From Tretioscincus oriximinensis (lineage: Eukaryota > Chordata > Lepidosauria > Squamata > Gymnophthalmidae): DNA of 64,000 nt. Position 1 is the first letter of the stretch, and each line of letters starts with the position of its first letter. Under the pieces are notes generated by a model. That model saw only the letters and a program-made list of their open reading frames with translations, had not been told where the DNA came from and searched no databases. Positions 56,124 through 64,000 of the stretch are shown here, piece after piece. The stretch is from positions 355,194-419,193 of the forward strand of contig JAJVDF010000359.1 of NCBI GenBank assembly GCA_022410635.1. The letters run 5' to 3'. Both the position numbers and the translations under genes were made by a program.

Positions 56124-57790
56124 AGCAAAGGAGCTAGCAGCACTTTGAGACTAACTTGAGAAAAGTGGTTGGCATAAGCTAGGTCTACTTCTTCAGATGC
56201 TGAGGGACTAATGCCAGGGTCAGGTATTTATAGGGAAATGTGTATGGGAGAAGACAAAGCATATGCAACTGTAGGGAGGGGTTCAATTGCAGGAAGAAAA
56301 ACAGGTAAATAGCAGGAACTAATCTCCTTGTGTGAAAAAGTCCCTGGGGCAACAAGGTGCAATGTCTGGTGGAGAATCAATCAAATACTTAACAGGTTTC
56401 ATAAGAATGTATAGTTGGCCAGGAAACCATTGTCTCTGTTAAGTCCTTTGCTGATGGCCTGGAACTTGTGAATGTCTTCAAGTTCTGCTGCTTCTCTTTC
56501 AAACCTTCCTTTGTAGTTTCTTTGTTCAAGAACTGCAGTCCTGAGGTCTGAGAGAGAAGGTCCTGGAAGGTTGAAATGTTCAGCAACTGGTTTCTGTGTG
56601 TTTCCATTTCGAATATCTGATTTGTGTCCATTTATTCTCTGGCGAAGGGATTGTCCTGTTTGCCCAATGTAGAGTGTCGAGGGGCCTTGTTGGCAGAAAA
56701 TGGAATACACCACATTAGAAGATGAGCATGTAAAAGTCCCTCTAATGTTGTGGGTGGTGTTATCAGGTCCCGTGATGACATTGCCAGGGTGGATNTGTGC
56801 ACAGAGTTGACATCTGGGTTTGTGGCAGGGTCTNGTTCCCATTTCTCCCTCTGTGTCCTGTGTTCTTTGTGTGAGGAGTTGTTTGAGGTTGGGTGGTTGT
56901 TTGTAAGCCAGCAAAGGTTTGCCACTAAGTGCTCTTGAGAGAGCTGTGTTCTTATCCAAAATAGGTTGAAGTTCATTGTGTCTGAGGGCCCCCAATTGTG
57001 AGCTGTATGTGACCACTAATGGGGTTCTGTTGTTTTCTGTCCTCAATCTGTCCTGTAATAGGTTGATTCTGGGTACCATTCTGGCTCTGCTGATTTGTTT
57101 TTTTACTTCATGTGGTGGGTACTGTAACCTGAGGAATGCTTGCTGTAGTTCCAGGAGTTTGGCATCTCTGTCTTCTGGATCTGAGCAGATGCGATTATAT
57201 CTGAGAGCTTGGCTGTAGACAATAGATTTGGTTGTGTGTTCAGGATGGAAACTAGAGGCATGTAAATAGGTGTATCGATCAGTTGGTTTGCAATACAGGG
57301 TCGTGCTCAGATGTCCATTGTGCAATTTTATGGTGGTGTCTAGAAAGTGGACTTGCTCCCTAGATTGTTCCAAACTGAGGTTAATAGTAGGGTGGAAGCT
57401 ATTGAAATTTTGGTGGAATGTTCTTAGTGATTCCTCCCCGTGAGTCCAGATTATAAAGATGTCATCGATGAATCTTAAGTACAGTAGAGNTTTCTGAGTG
57501 CAGGAGTTGAGGAAGCGTTGTTCTAGGTCCGCCATAAAGATGTTGGCATATTGGGGTGCCATACGTGTACCCATGGCAGTACCATTAGTTTGGAGATATA
57601 NGTTATTGTCAAAATTGAAATAGTTATGGGTGAGAACAAAGTGGCAGATCTTGGTGGCTAGGCCTGCAGACGTGCTATCTGGAATGGTGTTCTTGATAGC
57701 TTATGCCAACCACTTTTCTCAAGTTAGTCTCAAAGTGCTGCTAGCTCCTTTGCTGGACTTTCTGCTAGACTAACACGGCTATTTCTCTGA
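56124..57790 (-). mobile_element. Penelope-like retroelement, 5'-truncated, with inverted terminal ends
   Basis: The minus strand encodes, from the junction at 57697 to the stop at 56399, an open frame of about 433 codons. The listed 391-residue part has the end of RT ([13 protein letters not shown], catalytic FIDD at residues 35-38), the linker cysteines (PCHKPRCQLC at 249-258), and a GIY-YIG nuclease (NVVYSIFC, LYIGQTGQSLRQR, H317) ending near 391. This RT plus GIY-YIG order defines Penelope-like elements; Neptune-like is a guess. 56124-56180 is repeated exactly, inverted, at 57698-57754. Confidence 0.95.
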
Positions 57791-58119
57791 AACTTATTAT
57801 TATGGTCTGAGAATTAATTGTGTTAGAATATTTAGCTTCTTAGTAGAAGAAAATAGATCAGGTGTGATTTTCCAGAAGCAACTTCATTAATGGAAATAAG
57901 TTCCAATATAACTCTGGAAGTTATATGCTAACTTTGGGAAAAACTAAAGTGTTGAGAAACGGAAAGCAAAGGGTTATATAGAGCAGACCAATGGAAACCA
58001 GCAGAAAAGCTATTTGAAAGGAGGAAAGTGAAAGCGAAAGGGGTGAAAGCAAACTACAATAAGGAATGCAGTAACAAATTGAATAACTGTCAATAGTTCA
58101 GGGCCTCCCCACCGGTTCG

Positions 58120-58870
58120 ATTGACTAAATATAATTAACTTTGCCAATTTTTCATGCATTTATATCTTATTTTGATATTAACATCCGATTTTTCAGCCAC
58201 ATAGTCCCCTATTACCTGGTTGGCTAAATAGTGGTACCATTTAGTAGTACGTCACTTATTGCAGTCCTTCCATCCCGATGTCATTTCTGCTTGGTCTGCC
58301 ATAGTCATTTGGGCAAGTCAATATTTATCTTCCTGAAGCACCCTTTAGTAAATCTGGAGTTTTACGGTTTTATTTATACGAAATCCTTGTATGTTTTCAA
58401 TTTCTACCCAGATGTTATTCCAAAATCTCATAACTAAAGAGCATTCCTAGAATACCGTAAATCCACAGCATATGCCATCAGTGTGGTCTCATGGTAGGTA
58501 TAATGTAAGCAAGGTAACAAGGGCTTCTGAACAATCTACTAAGTATTTTAAGCTGTAATTATTTAAGTCTATTATCCTTGAATCTTTCAGTTTCATTTCT
58601 AATTCATTGGCATCTAAATCTGTTGCCCAGATATTTATCCACATTAAAATATTGTCAAATTGCTGTTCAATGATTAATTGATATAGAGTACATCCCATCT
58701 GATCCCTTTCATATATTTTATACAATTTAAAAAGATGTCTTCTAGCAGAGTATTCGGTATGGACATATATCTTTCATAATTATTTAAATGTATTCTACGG
58801 AAGATTTGCTGTATAGTTAACCATTTTTCTTGGCTTAAGATCAAAATAAGGCCACTAATGAAACACATCT
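58120..58870 (-). mobile_element. L1-type LINE fragment
   Basis: The minus strand translates to MYKIYERDQMGCTLYQLIIE QQFDNILMWINIWATDLDAN, resembling the L1 ORF2 segment after the RT. Decayed. Confidence 0.65.
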
Positions 58871-58914
58871 AATGAATTTACTTTTACTTGGTTGTCTTCT
58901 AATGTGGTGCATTC

Positions 58915-59240
58915 CATTCTCTGCCCACACTCCACATTGGGCAAACAGGACACTCCCTACACCAGATAATAAATGGACACAAATCACATATTTGAAATGG
59001 TAACACACAGAAACTTCAACCTTCCAGGACATTCTGTCTCAGACCTTAGATCTGTAGTCCTTGAATGGAGAAACTGCAAAGGAAGATTTGCAAGAGGAGC
59101 AGCAGAACTGGGACACATCCAAACATTCCAATCTATCGACAAGGGACTTAATAGAGACAATGGTTACCTGGCCCATTATATATTTTTATAACATCAGTTA
59201 AGTATTTGATCGATGCACAATCAGCTAGAAGCATCTTGCT
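58915..59240 (+). mobile_element. Penelope-like nuclease fragment
   Basis: Plus strand carries PHSTLGKQDTPYTR-like code and FNLPGHSVSDLRSVVLEWRN CKGRFARGAAELGHIQTFQS, parallel to the C terminus of the 56124-57790 element but diverged. A terminal signature lies at 59425-59500. Confidence 0.85.
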
Positions 59241-59548
59241 CCCCCAGCCATTTTCCTCTACTTGAGAGGATAAACCTCTGCCACTGAACTGTTTTTCTCA
59301 CCTGGAGTTCATCCCCATACCACATTTACATGTCCTTTGTCATCTCCCCCTCCCCCCCACCCCCACCCCCCCACCAACAATATCCTATAAAGTCTGTTCC
59401 GGGCATTGGTCCCCAAGCATCTGAAGAAGTAGATGTTTCTACGAAAGCTTGTGACATCTACTTTTCTCTTGTTAGTCCCCAAGTGCTACAAGCCCCCATG
59501 CTGAACATCCAATGAAGTAAACTTGGGTCCTTTCTGCACTGGACATTA

Positions 59549-59640
59549 TAGAATCATAGATTCATAGAGTTGGAAGGGACCTCCAAGGTCATGGGGTTCA
59601 ACCCCCTGCTCTATGCAGGATTCACTAAACTATCCCAGCT
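59549..59640 (-). mobile_element. CR1 3' end scrap
   Basis: TAGAATCATAGATTCATAGA GTTGGAAGGGACCTCC. Confidence 0.85.
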
Positions 59641-59984
59641 TAAATATTTATTCTTCCAACAGAGAGTCAGGACAGAGTGGTTCGCTCTACAGCGCCATTC
59701 TTCAAAGGACATCAATTACTAGGGCACCTCAATAAATCAGGATACCGTTGAAAAGTTAATCTGTTTCAGCAGTTCAATACAAATAGTGAAACTCATCTAT
59801 TATATAGATTCGTTGCACACAGAATGATGGATACATGGATAATGACTGGTTTGGAAGCCATATCCTTTCCTAGGTTCTAGGGATATTTAGTTTGCAAAAG
59901 AGAATAACTGGAATAAGAATTATGATAATGATAATGATAATAATAAGAAGAAAAAGAACAAGAACAAGAACATTATTGTCAAAT

Positions 59985-60240
59985 TTGGATTAAAAGAAGC
60001 AGCAGCAGCAGCAGAAGAAACAGAAGCAGCAGCAGCTGGTTTTTATACCCCATCCTGAAGGGACTCAGAAGGGCTTACAAGGTATTTTTCACCCAAAGGC
60101 TTACATCTATCTTCTCCACTGATTAATTTCTGGCTTTCGATCTTTCAACTGAAGCTGAGGCCAGTAGAGGAAGCTCATTCCACTCCACGACAGACAAATG
60201 AATCCTCAAACTCTGATCTCTCAGTTGAAAGACCATTGCT
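59985..60240 (-). mobile_element. tRNA-derived SINE with AG-rich tail
   Basis: AGCAGCAGCTGGTTTTTATA CCCCATCC leads into GGCTTACATCTATCTTCTCC ACTG, with the head at about 60240 (GAAAGACCATTGCTCTTAAC on the plus strand). Confidence 0.75.
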
Positions 60241-60249
60241 CTTAACCTC

Positions 60250-60585
60250 TGAGGAAGGCTGAGAGGAGACCTGAGAGCTGCCTACAAACATCTGAAGGGC
60301 TTCCACAGGGCAGAGGGAACAGCATTGTTCTCCTTGGCAATGGGATGAAACTGCAAGGGACGAGATTTAGATTAGAGATCAGAAGAAACTTTCTAACAAT
60401 CAGAGTGATAAAACAGTGGATCAGATTGCCACAGGAGATGGTGAGTTCGCCTTTGCTGGAAGTCTTCAAACAGAGGCTGGGCAGCCATTAACTGTCTGAA
60501 ATGGTTTAGTGAATCCTGCATTGAGCAGGGGTTGGACCCCATGACCCTGGAGGTCCCTTCCAACTCCAGGATTCTATGACTCTAT
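60250..60585 (+). mobile_element. CR1-type LINE 3' end, (ATTCTATGAT)n subfamily
   Basis: AGGCTGAGAGGAGACCTGAG through GTTGGACCCCATGACCCTGG AGG to GGATTCTATGACTCTATT. Confidence 0.9.
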
Positions 60586-61039
60586 TCCAAGCCTTCACTG
60601 AGTTTCAATTTTCCATGATATTTTAATTTATCGATGTGCAACCAGATTTCCTCAACTGTAACCAACAGGCACTCTGTGAAACTGAAGCGGAAGGAGGTCC
60701 CTATTCCAAGATATATCCCCAAATAAAATCTTGTGCAAAAGAAAGGAAGAAAAAAGGCTGAAATCTCTTCTGCTCCAATTTCCTTTGCCCAGGTATTGCT
60801 CAAAGGCATTTCCATTTAAAGACTGCCTGGATGCCTTTTCAGTACTTATTATCTCAGCATCTTGGCAGCTCTCACTTCCTTAATAGACATTTTGCAAAGA
60901 AGGGGAATCACAGAAAGGTTTTAATAGTAAGCAGTTTGCTGAAATGCCTGCCCACTACCAAACCAAAAGAAAAAGAAAAAGGTTCTTTGTAAATAATGGG
61001 TAGGTGGCTGTGGCACCCAGATGCCCCTAACATAGGAGG

Positions 61040-61490
61040 AGTTTTGATGACTGGGACCACCGAAGGAGAAGGTGGAGGAGGGGAGAAGGAGAAGGAGCTG
61101 GAGGAGAGGTGGGTGGTGGTGGAAGAGGAGGAGGGGGAAAAAGCTGGTTTATACTCCATCCTGAAGGGACTCAGAGTGGCTTACAAGGTATTTTTCACCC
61201 AAAGGCTTACATCTATCTTCTCCACTGATTAATCTACTTGCAATTTCTGGCTTTCAATCCTTTAACTGAAGCTGAGGCCAGTAGAGGAAGCTCATTCCAG
61301 TCCACGACAGGCAAAGGTGGAGGAGGAGAAAAGAAGAAGAGGAGGAGGAGAAAAGAAGAAGAGGAGGAGTTGGATGAGTGGTGGGTGGTGGTGGTGGAGG
61401 AGGAGGAGAAGAAGAAGAAAAAGAAGAAAAAGAAAAAGAGGAAGAAGAGGAAGAGGAAGAGGAGGAAGAGGGTGAGGAAGAGGGAGCCTG
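61040..61490. repeat. SINE (-) embedded in GGA/GAA purine-rich tracts
   Basis: Purine tracts at 61058-61140 and 61310-61490 flank a SINE body (61140-61310) nearly identical to 60035-60190. The Glu/Lys-rich ORFs are composition artefacts. Confidence 0.8.
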
Positions 61491-61575
61491 GCAGAAGTGG
61501 CCCCTTTTCTTAATCTGCCCCTGGGCCCCAGAGACCCTAGTTTTGCCATGGTCTGAAAGAATCTAGGTTGTCCCT

Positions 61576-61716
61576 GATGGGGCTCATTCTGGGGTTTATT
61601 TCATAATATCCACATGCTAGTGTAAACTACGACAGCCTTGATGGGGCCTGCCATAGTCTATTCTGACATGTGGATGGCCAAGCCCTGCCCTGAGATACAG
61701 CCCAGAATGAGGCTCA
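61576..61716. mobile_element. Palindromic MITE-like element
   Basis: GATGGGGCTCATTCTGGGGT at the left is inverted in ACAGCCCAGAATGAGGCTCA at the right, and ATCCACATGCTAGTGTAAAC TACG pairs with GTCTATTCTGACATGTGGAT. Related sequence is at 53725-53870. Confidence 0.65.
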
Positions 61717-61719
61717 ATG

Positions 61720-62640
61720 GGATTCAGGGTCTTAAAATCACTTTTGCAATGATTTCTGGAGTTTGCAAATGTGTTAATATGATAAGTTATTGAAGTCATT
61801 TTTTTTGCATTGGTTTCAATATAACAAAGTTTCATTATAACAAATACTGTTTTTCTGGTCCTTTGGAGTTTGGTGTATCAAGATTTCACTTGTACTGCAG
61901 TAATAAAAATAAATACAAAATACAAAGCTGCTTGGTTTTGTAAGAAGTTTATTATATACTGCAATAGATCTTCTGTGGCTCAACTAGCTAAAGGGCTGTT
62001 AACAACCCACTAAGTCAAAAGGTTGGGAGATCACAACTCCAGCATGAAGGTAGAACTCTAAGTGCCTTACAGTGTCTGATGAAATGATGGGATCTGTCCG
62101 AGAATCTCGTGCAGTTCTGCAAGGTAGTGTATCCTCGCACGAGACCGAGATCTCGGGCAGGATTATACGAGATACCCTGGGCGCATCCATTTTACCAGAA
62201 TGGCATCATTTTTATGTCTCTTCCAGTATTTGCTTCTGGGGAAATGGCGCACAGGGTGACTTCACTTCCTGTTGCACCGAGAAAATGACATCATAAAAAT
62301 CCAGAATGCGTCTCCCCAGGCTTCCTGAGGTTTTTGGGCTCCCTATCTGATATTTCGCTCCCAAGAGTTCTCATCATTGGTCTGAGGAGCTGCAATAATG
62401 GAGCAGCTTTCAGGACAAGTTGGGTTCATTAGCCTTGGCTGGCAGCCAGCCTAAGTGAAGGGCAACCCTGACTCCAAACCTGGGCATATGGAGACCATAG
62501 AGCCTTGGCAGGCCACCCATCTAGGAGAAGGTCCTATGACCCAAGGACCTCAATACATTGTGCCAGCAAGCTAGGCCAGGACAGAGGAATCCCAGGTGTA
62601 AAGGATAGGGGAAATACTGTGTACTTGGCACAGCATGGCA
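61720..62640. other. No gene recognised
   Basis: AT-rich transposon-like sequence at 61780-61880 (ATAACAAAGTTTCATTATAA). CRE-like TGACTTCA/TGACATCA strings at 62258-62293. No exon supported. Confidence 0.4.
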
Positions 62641-62644
62641 CCCC

Positions 62645-62930
62645 AAAAAATCTACTTTAAGCTTTAAGAGAGGATTAGACAAGTTCATGGACACCAAGGG
62701 TATAAATAGCTACTAGGGTGGATGTCTTGATGCTGCCTCCGAGATGGAGCAACAGGCAGGACTCCTCAAATGCCATTTGCAGGGTGTAGAGAACAGTTGA
62801 AGATTTTGCCTTCTTCTGTTCAGGCTGCCCAGGTGCAATTGGGGGGCCTCTGTGTGAGACAGACGCCTGGACTAGGTGGGCTCCGGCCCCATTCAGCAGG
62901 GCTCCTCTTAGGTTCTTATGTTTTTATCTC
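62645..62930 (+). mobile_element. CR1-type LINE 3' end
   Basis: CTTTAAGAGAGGATTAGACA AGTTCATGG through TCAGCAGGGCTCCTCTTAGG TTCTTATG. Confidence 0.9.
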
Positions 62931-62964
62931 TGCAAGTCCAACATATGTGAACAACTCCCTTCAT

Positions 62965-63290
62965 AAGGAGAAGAATCTAGTTTTTATAACCGGCTTTTTT
63001 CCAGAGTGCCTTACAAAGTTAATTTTCACTGAAGGTTTACATCTAGTCTGCCTCTCTCCCCCCCGCCTCCATTGTAGAGGTTCCCATTTATCTACTCACA
63101 AAATTCCTTTTCTGTTCACTTGGAATTTCTGAATCGGAGGCCAGCAGGGGCAGGGTTGGAACCAGCACAAGAATCTCAAGTAGACTCCGAGATCACGTAC
63201 CGCCGCACAAGATCCGAGATTACCTCGACACTACCTCTCGACTGAAAGACCATTTCTTAACCACTGCACCACCACGGCCCCCACACTCAC
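62965..63290 (-). mobile_element. tRNA-derived SINE with a 60-bp internal insert
   Basis: AGTTTTTATAACCGGCTTTT at the 3' side and the head GACTGAAAGACCATTTCTTA ACCACTGCACCACC. 63172-63232 (CCGAGATCACGTACCGCCGC and similar) is not part of the SINE. Confidence 0.7.
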
Positions 63291-63775
63291 CAGGCACTTC
63301 CATTGCGTAGCTTTCAGTACCCAATGAAAACATACCTCTTCACCCAGGCTTTTGACTCCTAGCTCCCTCTGCATTCTGCCCTCCCAGGGAGGGTGGGTAA
63401 GTGGAAGGGCAAAGAGGATGGATCCTTTTAAACAGTTTATTGATGTATCCTTTTTAAATTTCTTTGTATTCTGTTACCTGCCCTGGGGGTGGGGCTGTGC
63501 CGAAGGGCAGGATATAAATTGCAAAAGGTAAAAATCAATAAATATATTCTGGAGCAATTGTGAACCCAAAAGGGTGGGAACCCGGGATAGGGCCTTCTTC
63601 GTGGCAGACCATAAACTGTCTCCCTCTAGTCGTGGGTCAATCTTCACCTTTGTATGCATTGAAAAAACTGCTTTCTCTCCGCTACTTTCAGAGACTGTTG
63701 CTTCAATATATTAATTTGGTTTTTGTTGTTAACCACCCTGAGACATTCAGAATATGGAAATGTAAACCAATAAAT
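63290..63775 (+). mobile_element. Two L2-like LINE 3' ends in tandem
   Basis: 63290-63540 ends GGGGGTGGGGCTGTGCCGAA GGGCAGGATATAAATT. 63570-63775 ends AACCACCCTGAGACATTCAG AATATGGAAATGTAAACC plus AAATAAA. Confidence 0.65.
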
Positions 63776-63779
63776 AAAC

Positions 63780-63945
63780 AAATCGATCCATTTGCAGGGA
63801 GTCACGAACAGGAGCAGCATATTTTGCTTTCCTCTGTTCGGACTGCCCAGCTGCATCTGGTGGGCCTNTGTGTGACACAGAATGCTGGACTGGATGGGCT
63901 GTGGCCTGATCCAGGATGGCTCTTCTTATGTTCTTATGTATGTTC
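63780..63945 (+). mobile_element. CR1-type LINE 3' end
   Basis: CCATTTGCAGGGAGTCACGA through ATGGCTCTTCTTATGTTCTT ATG. A 5'-truncated copy of about 165 bases. Confidence 0.93.
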
Positions 63946-64000
63946 TCGTTTTCCTTGCTTGGGGTGGAGAAATCAGAGGGCATCCTGTCAGGGCTTTGGA

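Noticed and set aside
61238..61549. Acidic/basic repeat proteins on both strands
   Set aside because: These are translations of a GAA/GGA-rich tract next to a SINE.
45000..64000. A neighbouring gene such as FAM167A, which is divergent to BLK in mammals
   Set aside because: No exon matching it, or any other gene, was seen on either strand of the upstream flank. It may lie beyond the window.

Overview
The window is vertebrate nuclear DNA, most likely from a squamate reptile and possibly a gecko. This rests on tRNA-derived SINEs of the squamate type, many CR1-type LINEs with two kinds of 3' end, L2 and L1 LINEs, a Penelope-like element with a GIY-YIG domain, and a vertebrate intron/exon gene. 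The species call is inference. Single Ns are scattered throughout and one 257-base gap lies at 46718-46974.

Only one protein-coding gene is convincingly present: a complete Src-family tyrosine kinase, best matched by BLK, on the minus strand. Joining twelve exons between 44783 (start codon) and 11003 (stop codon) gives an uninterrupted frame of 508 codons. Every intron has GT-AG ends and all split codons are in phase. The protein has a myristoylation-type N terminus, SH3, SH2, a kinase domain with all catalytic residues, and a C-terminal regulatory tyrosine followed by a tail about 11 residues longer than in human BLK. Five of these exons (coding exons 1-4 and 9) are too short or too fragmented to stand out as ORFs and were found by splice-site and motif reading.

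Layout: 1-10.4 kb is downstream flank (low-complexity DNA, DNA-transposon foldbacks, SINEs, CR1). 10.4-11.0 kb is the probable 3' UTR. 11.0-44.8 kb is the gene, whose introns are largely transposons: an L1 split by an L2 with a 424-codon open frame in intron 9, a 2.1 kb CR1 also in intron 9, an L1 split by a foldback element in intron 7, and the 3' end of a Ty3 chromovirus in intron 2. 45-64 kb is upstream flank with no recognised gene, but a Penelope-like element, a PIF/Harbinger-type MITE nested in CR1, several L1 pieces and purine-rich tracts.

The most unusual signal is a dense family of inverted-repeat elements (about a dozen copies in 64 kb). They start GGCTGACCAGATGACCCC, are flanked by TA, and come in a long asymmetric form and a short near-perfect palindromic form. 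The asymmetric form carries paired octamer (ATTTGCAT/ATGCAAAT) sites in and around a B-cell kinase gene. Other items worth a look are a Penelope-like element with exact 57-bp inverted ends, repeats inserted within 5-14 bases of two BLK splice donors, a SINE family sharing the L2 3' tail, and a 48-bp minisatellite grown inside L1 coding sequence.
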